DNA from: Hyphomicrobiales bacterium
GTDB taxonomy: Bacteria > Pseudomonadota > Alphaproteobacteria > Rhizobiales > Devosiaceae
Direction: 5' to 3'
DNA length: 64,000 bases
Assembly: GCA_027487555.1 (NCBI GenBank)
Contig: JAIYDI010000050.1
Span: forward strand, 105,112-169,111
Of this stretch, positions 56,897 to 64,000 are shown in pieces. A program made the translations under genes and the position numbers. Under the pieces are notes generated by a model. It was not told the DNA's origin and ran no database searches. It saw only the letters and a list, made by a program, of their open reading frames with translations. Position 1 is the stretch's first letter; the number at the start of each line of letters is the position of its first letter.

Positions 56897-59546
56897 CGCG
56901 AAGTTTCTTAAGCTCGTAGATCAGGTCTATCGCCTGCCTCGGGGTCAGGTCGTCTGCGCGGACCTGGTCGAGCATGTCATGGAGAGGATTAATTTCCGCC
57001 TTCGCCGGGGCGGGCTGGTGCGCAAAGAGCGGGAGATCGTCTAGCATGACAGCCTTGCCGCCGGAAGAGCGCTGTTCGAGCACGCCGAGCACCTGCCGGG
57101 CCCGGCCAAGCACTTTTTCGGGGAGCCCGGCGAGCCGCGCCACCTGGATGCCATAGGAGCGGTCAGCCGCCCCTGCCGCGACTTCGTGCAAAAACACCAC
57201 GTCGCCCTGCCACTCGCGCACCTTCATGGTGTGGTTGGTGACACGGGGCAGGGTTTTCGAGAGCGCCGTCATTTCGTGGAAATGCGTGGCGAAAAGCCCG
57301 CGGCAGCGGCTTTCGTCATGCAGCGCCTCGGCAGCGGCCCAGGCGATGGAGAGCCCGTCGAAGGTGGCGGTGCCGCGCCCGATCTCGTCGAGCACGACGA
57401 GCGAGCGCGACGTGGCGCGATTGAGAATGGCTGCGGTTTCGACCATCTCGACCATGAAGGTCGAACGGCCACCACCAATATCGTCCGATGCACCGACGCG
57501 CGAAAACACCCTGTCCACGACCCCGATATGGGCGCTCCTCGCCGGCACGTAACTGCCCATCTGGGCCAGGATGGCGATGAGCGCGTTCTGCCGGAGGAAG
57601 GTGGATTTACCGCCCATATTGGGGCCGGTGATGAGCCAGAGCGCGCCACCCGACAAATCGCAGTCGTTTTCGACGAAGACATGCCCCTCGCGCCGGACAT
57701 GGCTTTCGACCACCAGGTGCCGGCCACCCTCTATGTGGAAGGCGAGGCTGTCGTCGATGGTGGGACGCGCCAGATCGCGGGTGACGGCAAGTTGGGCGAG
57801 GCCCGCTGCGACATCGAGCGCGGCGAGCGCATCGGCGAGGCGGCGGAGCGTTTCGGTTTCGGCGATGACCGCGCCCACCAGCCGATCGAAGATCGCGAGT
57901 TCGAGCGCGAGAGACGCATCATGCGCCTTGGCGATGCGGCCCTCGAGTTCGGCGAGCTCCGTCGTGGTGAAGCGCATGGCGTTGGCCATGGTCTGGCGAT
58001 GGATGAACGTCTCGCGCAAAGGCGGCTCGAGCAGGCGCTGACCATAATTGGCAGGCACTTCGACGAAATAGCCGAGCACGCCATTATGCTTTATCTTCAA
58101 TGACTTGATGTCGGTTTCCGCGACGAGCCGCGCCTGCAGCGCCGCGACCACATCGCGGGTTTCGCTCGCGAGCGCGCGCTCTGCATCGAGCGCATCGTCG
58201 GTACCCCGGGCAACGAAGCCGCCATCGCGGGCGAGGAGCGGCGGCTCTTCGACGATCGCTCCGAGGATTTCGGCAGCGAGGGCCGCAGGCCCCTGCCTGA
58301 GATCGGCACCGATTTCGGCCAGCTCGGCGGGCGGATGGGCGAGCGTCGCGAGGTCGGCGGAAAGCGCCAGCGCGGCATCGATCGCGCGGCCCGTGGCGCG
58401 CAGATCGCGCGGACCACCGCGCCCGAGCGCCAGCCGCGTGAGCGCGCGCATGATATCGGGCACGGATTTCAAATCGCTGCGCAGCCGGGCAGCAAGCGCC
58501 GAATCCGAAACCAGCGCCGTCACCGCATCGAGGCGGCGATTGATGGCGGCAGCGTCCGCAAGCGGCGACGCGAGCCGGCGGGCAAGCAGCCGCGCGCCCG
58601 GCGGGGTAACGCAGAGGTCGATTTCGGCCCGGAGCGCGCCCCTTTCCTCGCCGCGCTGCGTGACGAGCAGTTCGAGCGAGGCACGGGTCGCGGCGTCGAT
58701 CGCCATGAGGCCGGAGAGGCGCTCGGAGGCCGGCGGCCGGAGCGCGACGGGCACGCCCTTCTGGCTATCGCGGATGTAATCGGCGAGCGCGCCGAGTGCG
58801 GCACGACCGGCCCGCGAGAAGGCGGTGGGGTCGACCTCGTCGGCACCGAAGGCCGCGAGGATCCGGCCGGCTGCGGCGGAGCTGTCGAACAGCTCGGCGG
58901 GCAACATCACCAGCAGATCGGGTCGGATGTTTATGCGCGCCTCGACCAGGGCCTCGCGCACGACATCGGACACCAGCAGTTCCGCCGGGTCGAGCCGCGC
59001 CAACTCGTCGGCGATGGCTTCGGTGGGAAGATCGACGACGCCGGTTTCGCCGGTCGACACATCGGCATAGGCGAGGGCGAAATCCGTCTCGCCGTGCCGC
59101 ACCATGGCGATGGCGGCGAGATAATTGGAGCCGCGGGCGGGCAGCAGCTCGTCTTCCGTCAGCGTACCGGGGGTGACGAGGCGCACGACATCACGCTTCA
59201 CAGGCGATTTGCTGCCGCGTTTCTTCGCTTCCGCCGGGTCCTCGATCTGCTCGCAGATGGCGACGCGGTGGCCATGGGTGATGAGTTTCTTCAGATAATC
59301 CTGCGCGGCATGAATCGGGACGCCGCACATCGGGATATCCTGACCCTGGTGCTTGCCGCGCTTGGTGAGCACGATGCCGAGCGCGCCGCTCGCGATTTCG
59401 GCGTCCTCGAAGAACAGCTCGTAGAAGTCGCCCATGCGATAAAACAGCAGATAGCCGGGATTGGCGGCCTTGAGCTCGAGATATTGCCCCATCATGGGGG
59501 TGACGGTCTGCGCGTCAGCCTGGGTCGCCTGAGGCAGGTGGTCCAT
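56877..59546 (-). CDS. mutS: DNA mismatch repair protein MutS
   Basis: Recognises mismatches and starts methyl-independent or nick-directed repair. 889 residues. The mismatch-reading Phe-x-Glu is at 41-43 ([12 protein letters not shown]). ATPase: Walker [14 protein letters not shown] (near 642), Walker [17 protein letters not shown] (near 718), then FATHFHEM. The C-terminal helix-turn-helix with [18 protein letters not shown] closes the protein. It overlaps glnD by 20 bases; the pair is conserved in rhizobia. Confidence 0.97.
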   Translation of the reverse strand: MDHLPQATQADAQTVTPMMGQYLELKAANPGYLLFYRMGDFYELFFEDAEIASGALGIVLTKRGKHQGQDIPMCGVPIHAAQDYLKKLITHGHRVAICEQIEDPAEAKKRGSKSPVKRDVVRLVTPGTLTEDELLPARGSNYLAAIAMVRHGETDFALAYADVSTGETGVVDLPTEAIADELARLDPAELLVSDVVREALVEARINIRPDLLVMLPAELFDSSAAAGRILAAFGADEVDPTAFSRAGRAALGALADYIRDSQKGVPVALRPPASERLSGLMAIDAATRASLELLVTQRGEERGALRAEIDLCVTPPGARLLARRLASPLADAAAINRRLDAVTALVSDSALAARLRSDLKSVPDIMRALTRLALGRGGPRDLRATGRAIDAALALSADLATLAHPPAELAEIGADLRQGPAALAAEILGAIVEEPPLLARDGGFVARGTDDALDAERALASETRDVVAALQARLVAETDIKSLKIKHNGVLGYFVEVPANYGQRLLEPPLRETFIHRQTMANAMRFTTTELAELEGRIAKAHDASLALELAIFDRLVGAVIAETETLRRLADALAALDVAAGLAQLAVTRDLARPTIDDSLAFHIEGGRHLVVESHVRREGHVFVENDCDLSGGALWLITGPNMGGKSTFLRQNALIAILAQMGSYVPARSAHIGVVDRVFSRVGASDDIGGGRSTFMVEMVETAAILNRATSRSLVVLDEIGRGTATFDGLSIAWAAAEALHDESRCRGLFATHFHEMTALSKTLPRVTNHTMKVREWQGDVVFLHEVAAGAADRSYGIQVARLAGLPEKVLGRARQVLGVLEQRSSGGKAVMLDDLPLFAHQPAPAKAEINPLHDMLDQVRADDLTPRQAIDLIYELKKLRDATRRN

Positions 59547-59596
59547 CGAAGCCGTGAAGATGGGTCAAGGGTCGGCGGACGCTAGCCCATTTCCCG

Positions 59597-59682
59597 TGGT
59601 TGTTGAAACGCAGAAATGGGCGAGGGTTCCATTTTGTCGCGCTTTGGAACCGGAAAACCCTTGCCACTTTGCCTCAAGGCGC
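59597..59682. repeat. Dispersed repeat family B, copy 4 (degenerate)
   Basis: The element is worn but keeps GTTGAAACG, AGAAATGG, CATTTTGTCGCG, TTTGGAACCGGAAAACC and GCCACTTTGCCTCAAGGCGC in order. It lies between mutS and dnaJ (same strand), 61 bases after the dnaJ stop. Confidence 0.6.
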
Positions 59683-59742
59683 GGCCGGTCGTTTTGCGGA
59701 CGGGGAGCACGCGCACCCCACCCGCGAGGCGCCGGTTCGTCG

Positions 59743-60873
59743 TCAGTTGTCGAACAGGCTCTTGAGCTTGGCGAAGAAACCGTCGGACGTGGGCGAATTG
59801 TCCTTGGTGGAGGCCTTCTCGAATTCCTCGAGCAGTTCCCGCTGGCGCCTCGAGAGGTTCTGCGGCGTCTCGACATCGAGCTGCACATAGAGATCGCCGA
59901 AATCCTTGGAGCGCAGCACCGGCATGCCCTTACCCTTGAGGCGTACGCGCTGGCCGGGCTGGGTGCCGGGCGCGACCTTGACGCGGGCTCGCGCCGTGTC
60001 GAGGGTCGGGACCTCGAACTCCCCGCCAAGCGCGGCGGTGGTCATGGCGATGGGAACGCGCGCATAGAGGTCGGCACCCTCGCGCACGAACAGATCATGC
60101 GGCTTCAGCGAGATGAAGATGTAGAGATCGCCCGGCGGCCCGCCGCGCAGGCCAGCTTCGCCTTCGTTGGCGAGCCTGATGCGGGTGCCGTCCTCGATGC
60201 CCTTGGGGATATCGACCGAGAGCGTACGGCTCTGCTGGCGGCGGCCCTGGCCACCGCAATCGGTGCAGGGCTGCTCGAGGATCTGCCCGCGACCATTGCA
60301 GATCGGGCAGGTGCGCTCGATGGTGAAGAAGCCCTGGGCGGCGCGGACCTTGCCCTGGCCGTTGCAATGACGGCATTGCGACATGCCCGTGCCCGGCTTG
60401 GCGCCCGAGCCATCGCAGGTGGAACAGGTGGCGAGGGTGGGCACGTCGATATCGACGGTACGGCCGGCAAAGGCCTCCTCGAGCGTGATCTCGAGATTGT
60501 AGCGCAGATCGGAGCCGCGCAGACGCGACTGGTTTCCACGGCCACGGCCACCCATGAAATCGCCGAAGATATCCTCGAAGATATCGGACATGGACGAGCT
60601 GAATTCCGGCCCGAAGCCCGCAGGTCCCCTGCCCCCGCCGCCGCCATTTTCGAAGGCGGCATGGCCGAACCGATCATAGGCCGCACGCTTCTGCGGATCC
60701 TTGAGGGTATCGTAGGCCTCGCTGATCTCCTTGAACTTCGATTCCGCCTCGGCGTTTCCCGGATTGCGATCCGGATGAAACTGCATGGCGAGCTTGCGGT
60801 AGGCGCTCTTCAGCGCTGCTTCATCGGCGCCTTTGGCTACGCCGAGCACTTCGTAGAAATCGCGTTTGGCCAA
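59743..60873 (-). CDS. dnaJ: Chaperone protein DnaJ
   Basis: Co-chaperone (type I Hsp40) that stimulates DnaK's ATPase and delivers substrates. 376 residues with a TTG start at 60873 (GGGGAAG about ten bases upstream). J domain 4-70 with HPD at 33-35; Gly/Phe-rich linker (about 75-125); zinc domain (about 145-215) with four CxxCxGxG motifs ([32 protein letters not shown]); C-terminal peptide-binding domain. Here dnaJ does not follow dnaK directly: an opposite-strand gene of 538 codons stands between, so dnaJ must have its own promoter. Confidence 0.97.
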   Translation of the reverse strand: MAKRDFYEVLGVAKGADEAALKSAYRKLAMQFHPDRNPGNAEAESKFKEISEAYDTLKDPQKRAAYDRFGHAAFENGGGGGRGPAGFGPEFSSSMSDIFEDIFGDFMGGRGRGNQSRLRGSDLRYNLEITLEEAFAGRTVDIDVPTLATCSTCDGSGAKPGTGMSQCRHCNGQGKVRAAQGFFTIERTCPICNGRGQILEQPCTDCGGQGRRQQSRTLSVDIPKGIEDGTRIRLANEGEAGLRGGPPGDLYIFISLKPHDLFVREGADLYARVPIAMTTAALGGEFEVPTLDTARARVKVAPGTQPGQRVRLKGKGMPVLRSKDFGDLYVQLDVETPQNLSRRQRELLEEFEKASTKDNSPTSDGFFAKLKSLFDN

Positions 60874-61085
60874 TCGGCGCTTCCCCAGTCGACCACGGCC
60901 GGGAGGGGTGGCCGGGCATCCGGACTAGATAGGTATTGCTAGGCGCTCTTACCATAGCGGCAAGCGCGATCAACCCTATTGCGTGCGGCACATGCTGCAG
61001 AGCCGCCATGCGGGAGCCGCCGCCCCGCTCTGGCCGAGCCGGCCACAACGCGCTAGCTTTCCCCAGGGACACCAAACGGGAGGCG

Positions 61086-62699
61086 ATGATGCGGGCGTGG
61101 CTCATCTCGGTGCTGGGGCTGCTGATCACATCACCGGCGCTGTCGCTCGACCGGCCCGCGCTGCTGGACGCCCTCGCCACGGGAAACACCACGGCCATGA
61201 CCGAGGCCGTGCGGCAGATCTATGTCGATGCTGGCGTCTCCTGGTACGATCGGCTGCAGTGGCGGTTCGAGCGCTTCGACTACACGTTCAACTATTTCGA
61301 TCCCTATGAGGACGTGATCGTGCTGGGCGCCATGCCCGGTCCGGCGGACATCGAGGCCTATTGGCGGAACTGGAGCCGGACCCTGACCGGCGGCCGCTGG
61401 CAGGGCAGCGCTTTGTTTTCGGGGCCAGAGCAGGCTGCGGATCTGGCGCGCTACAACCAGTTCGTGATCGCGCTGCACGAAGTGGGCCATGCCATGACTT
61501 ATCGCTACGACTACGAGCATCTCGAGCGGCACAACTACGCCGTCAACTGCCGCGAGTATTATGCCGACCGGCTGACCATGGCGGCGCTGCAGGATCTGGC
61601 GGAGGCCGACCCGACCCTCGCCCGGCTGCAGGCGGACTATGTGGCGCTCATGGCCTCGATGAACGCCGCGATCGCCGACAAGGACCGATACCATATCGAA
61701 AGCTTTGCCGCGCTCGATGCCGATTGCGCCGTGATCGACGTGGCGCAGCCCACGCCGGATACATTGCAACCCTACGCCTCCGCCTTCTTCGAGCGGCAGC
61801 GGCTGCTGGCAGGGGCCGACCTGCCGTCGCTTGCCGAGATGGTCGCCACCCACCTCGAAGCCCGCCGCGCCGAATTCATGAAGGACATGCCCTATCTCGC
61901 CAGTGGCGCGGACTTTGCCCTTGTCACGCTTGAGACGCTGGGCGGCACGGTGGCCGCAGACACGTTCGAACGGGGGCCGGATGCCTTCACCATCGGGTTT
62001 GACCTTGACGGGCAGCGGCATTTTGCCCGGCTCGACCATGACAAGGCAGCGGGCCGGATGACGCTGGGCTATGGCGCGCGCGACGCGCTGGAAATGGTGG
62101 TGGTTGCTGCGGCCTACGACCCGCCCGTCGACGACCTGCGGCTTGTCGACATCGTACCGGGCAGCGGCGGCTTTATCGCGCTGGTCGAGGAATCGCGGGG
62201 ACCACGACAGGACTTCGCCCTCTACGAGGCGCAGAAACGCGGCGCGGCGTGGTCGCTGGCGCTGCTCGACCGGCTGCCGGACATGAAGCAGGCGCGCCTG
62301 CTCCGCGCGCCGGATGGCTGGTACTATGTCCTCGCCTCGTCGGACGCGCAGCGCTTCGGCTTCAATACCGGCTGGACGTCGATCCGCTTCGACCTCAAGG
62401 GCAATGTCGAGCCGGGCCGGAGCTATCCGGGCCTCTACGGGGTGCCGCTGGCCCTCGAGGCCGATGGCGACCTCATCACCTATGGGTACGACCTGCTGTT
62501 TGCCTTCGACGACCAGGGCCGTTTCGACGTGCTGGCGGGCAACCACCTCGAGGGGCTGAAGGACGGCACGCGGCCGGAGCAGACCGAACTGCTCGATCCG
62601 CGTTTCGCGCAGGTCCTTTCGGACGGGCGCCTGCTGTTCATCGATGGTGATACCGACAAGGGCTCGGTGGTGCTGCGGCAGCTGACTTATGGCCGCTAG
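61086..62699 (+). CDS. Predicted exported zinc metallopeptidase (HExxH)
   Basis: 537 residues from ATG 61086 (a second ATG follows at once; GGGAGG lies just upstream). A signal peptide is clear: RAWLISVLGLLITSPALS. HEVGH at 131-135 in FVIALHEVGHAMTYRYDYEH is a zincin motif; Glu157 in NCREYYADR, 21 residues further, could be the third ligand, as in gluzincins. The C-terminal 300 residues are beta-rich with repeating W, Y and G patterns and may form a propeller or sandwich. I recognise no family. The gene splits dnaK and dnaJ and is read against them; it ends at a family B repeat. Confidence 0.7.
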   Translation: MMRAWLISVLGLLITSPALSLDRPALLDALATGNTTAMTEAVRQIYVDAGVSWYDRLQWRFERFDYTFNYFDPYEDVIVLGAMPGPADIEAYWRNWSRTLTGGRWQGSALFSGPEQAADLARYNQFVIALHEVGHAMTYRYDYEHLERHNYAVNCREYYADRLTMAALQDLAEADPTLARLQADYVALMASMNAAIADKDRYHIESFAALDADCAVIDVAQPTPDTLQPYASAFFERQRLLAGADLPSLAEMVATHLEARRAEFMKDMPYLASGADFALVTLETLGGTVAADTFERGPDAFTIGFDLDGQRHFARLDHDKAAGRMTLGYGARDALEMVVVAAAYDPPVDDLRLVDIVPGSGGFIALVEESRGPRQDFALYEAQKRGAAWSLALLDRLPDMKQARLLRAPDGWYYVLASSDAQRFGFNTGWTSIRFDLKGNVEPGRSYPGLYGVPLALEADGDLITYGYDLLFAFDDQGRFDVLAGNHLEGLKDGTRPEQTELLDPRFAQVLSDGRLLFIDGDTDKGSVVLRQLTYGR

Positions 62700-62700
62700 G

Positions 62701-62799
62701 CCGTTTCACCTTCAGGTCGAAACGTCGAAATGATCCAAGCCTTTGTCTTGTCGCGCTTCCGAACCGGAAAACAAGTGCCAGTTTTCCTGGAAACGCTCG
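62701..62799. repeat. Dispersed two-hairpin repeat family B, copy 3
   Basis: Begins at the metallopeptidase stop codon. It keeps GTTTCACCTTCAGGTCGAAAC, CGAAATGATCCAAGCCTTTG, TTGTCGCGCTTCCGAACCGG and GTTTTCCTGGAAACGCTC; the second stem is CGCTTCC/GGAAACG. Together with the dnaK terminator it fills the gap between the convergent genes. Confidence 0.75.
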
Positions 62800-62827
62800 G
62801 GGCCTCCGCCAGCATCGTGCCAATGAA

Positions 62828-62853
62828 AAAGGCCCGGCGCAGGCCGGGCCTTT
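62828..62853 (-). terminator. Intrinsic terminator after dnaK
   Basis: AAAGGCCCGGC and GCCGGGCCTTT form an 11-base stem with a 4-base loop; on the minus strand TTTTTCATT follows. It lies 21 bases after the dnaK stop and will end dnaK transcripts before they reach the opposing metallopeptidase gene. Confidence 0.88.
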
Positions 62854-62874
62854 CAAACTGCGGATGAAAGCGTT

Positions 62875-64000
62875 TTAGCGCTTGTCGTCCTTCACTTCCT
62901 CGAACTCGGCGTCGACGACGTCGTCATCCTGCTTGTCGCCGCCGGCAGCCTTGGCTTCGGCCTCGGCCTGACTCTGCTTGTACATGGCTTCGCCGAGCTT
63001 CATGGACACTTCGGCCAGAGCCTGCGACTTTTCCTTGATGACATCGGCGCTGTCGCCGTCGAGCACGGTCTTGAGGTCGTTGAGCGCGGTCTCGATGGCG
63101 AGCTTGTCGTCGGCGGAAACCTTGTCGCCATAATCCTTCAGCGACTTCTCGGTCGAATGGATGAGCGACTCAGCCTGGTTCTTGGCCTCGACGGCCTCGC
63201 GCTTGAGCTTGTCGGCCGCGGCGTTCAGCTCGGCTTCCTTCACCATGCGCTCGATATCGGCATCCGACAGGCCACCCGAAGCCTGGATACGGATCTGCTG
63301 CTCCTTGCCGGTGCCCTTGTCCTTGGCGCTGACATTGACGATGCCGTTGGCGTCGATATCGAACGTCACCTCGACCTGCGGCACGCCGCGCGGGGCCGGC
63401 GGAATGCCGGAGAGATCGAAATTGCCCAGCAGCTTGTTGTTCGCCGCCATTTCGCGCTCGCCCTGGAAGACGCGGATCGTCACGGCCGACTGGTTGTCCT
63501 CGGCGGTGGAGAAGACCTGCGACTTCTTTGTCGGGATGGTGGTGTTGCGGTCGATGAGGCGGGAGAACACGCCACCGAGCGTCTCGATGCCGAGCGACAG
63601 CGGCGTCACGTCGAGCAGCAGCACGTCCTTGACGTCGCCCTGCAGCACGCCGGCCTGGATGGCGGCACCGATGGCCACCACTTCGTCCGGGTTGACGCCC
63701 TTGTGCGGCTCCTTGCCGAAGAACTGCTTCACCACCTCGACGACCCTGGGCATGCGGGTCATGCCGCCCACGAGAACGACTTCGTCGATCTGCGCTGCGG
63801 AGACGCCCGCATCCTTCAGCGCCTGACGGCAGGGCTCGATGGTCTTCTGGATGAGATCATCCACAAGGGCTTCGAACTTGGCGCGCGTCAGCTTCAGCGT
63901 CAGGTGCTTGGGACCGGACGCGTCGGCGGTGATGAAGGGCAGGTTGATTTCGGTCTGGGTGGCGCTCGACAGCTCGATCTTGGCCTTTTCGGAGGCTTCC
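62875..64000 (-). CDS. dnaK: Chaperone protein DnaK (Hsp70), C-terminal part; start beyond the right edge
   Basis: ATP-driven chaperone. The window holds the last 375 codons, in one open frame from the right edge: the end of the ATPase domain ([48 protein letters not shown]), the interdomain linker [19 protein letters not shown], the substrate-binding domain ([18 protein letters not shown]) and the helical lid, ending EEVKDDKR, close to the usual EEVKD tail. The start codon and any heat-shock promoter are outside. A strong terminator follows. Confidence 0.97.
   Translation of the reverse strand, partial: EASEKAKIELSSATQTEINLPFITADASGPKHLTLKLTRAKFEALVDDLIQKTIEPCRQALKDAGVSAAQIDEVVLVGGMTRMPRVVEVVKQFFGKEPHKGVNPDEVVAIGAAIQAGVLQGDVKDVLLLDVTPLSLGIETLGGVFSRLIDRNTTIPTKKSQVFSTAEDNQSAVTIRVFQGEREMAANNKLLGNFDLSGIPPAPRGVPQVEVTFDIDANGIVNVSAKDKGTGKEQQIRIQASGGLSDADIERMVKEAELNAAADKLKREAVEAKNQAESLIHSTEKSLKDYGDKVSADDKLAIETALNDLKTVLDGDSADVIKEKSQALAEVSMKLGEAMYKQSQAEAEAKAAGGDKQDDDVVDAEFEEVKDDKR

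Noticed and set aside
54155..56911. A 918-codon open frame on the plus strand
   Set aside because: Antisense of glnD, whose domains are all visible on the minus strand. The plus-strand product is low complexity without motifs.

Overview
The window is an ordinary-looking, GC-rich, gene-dense chromosomal stretch of an alphaproteobacterium of the order Hyphomicrobiales (Rhizobiales). A Devosia-like genus is my best guess, but that is inference. The clues are: an Irr-type Fur regulator divergent from fabA-fabB; the gene order phoH-ybeY-corC-gamma-glutamylcyclotransferase-lnt-metK...trmB; a YlxR-L7Ae fusion inside the rimP-nusA-infB operon; an HWE-type histidine kinase; CtrA-like boxes; and two families of rhizobial-style palindromic intergenic repeats. 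I see no rRNA, tRNA, CRISPR array, prophage or insertion sequence.

Layout. 1-6.5 kb: the 5' end of mutM, then ubiE-ubiB (ubiquinone), a lipoprotein, dut, a DUF2259 secreted protein and a MoeB/ThiF-like E1 enzyme, followed by a DUF4037 protein on the other strand. 6.5-10.8 kb: fabB-fabA (unsaturated fatty acids) divergent from irr, then an SH3-domain exported protein divergent from a GyaR-like 2-hydroxyacid dehydrogenase. 11.1-27.8 kb, all on the minus strand: the translation/RNA operon rimP-nusA-ylxR-infB ... rbfA-truB ... rpsO-pnp. It is interrupted twice. Five accessory genes (secreted protein, unknown protein, YcxB-like protein, ABC exporter, second YcxB-like protein) lie between infB and rbfA, and a membrane HWE histidine kinase lies between truB and rpsO. 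A leader with a strong intrinsic terminator precedes rimP.

28-41 kb is a mixed block: aldo-keto reductase, SRAP protein, Nudix hydrolase, TIGR02301 protein, dihydroorotase, YgfZ, HD hydrolase, a possibly CtrA-controlled exported protein, an LpoA-like lipoprotein divergent from rsmI-yraN-gshB, a MarC protein, a 45-residue lysine-rich protein, a GH25 lysozyme-like lipoprotein and an HxlR regulator. 41-54 kb, all minus strand: trmB, a DUF433/PIN-like putative toxin-antitoxin pair, metK, lnt, cyclotransferase, corC, ybeY, phoH, miaB, nfuA, usp, trpS and murJ. 54-64 kb: glnD, mutS, dnaJ, then an oppositely oriented predicted secreted zinc metallopeptidase that splits dnaJ from dnaK; dnaK runs off the right edge.

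Most genes are housekeeping. The parts worth a second look are the five-gene cassette inside the infB-rbfA operon, the HExxH protein between dnaK and dnaJ, the rimP leader with its terminator and short reading frame, the dyad operator before the aldo-keto reductase, the CtrA-type boxes, and the two repeat families, which sit mainly between convergent genes.
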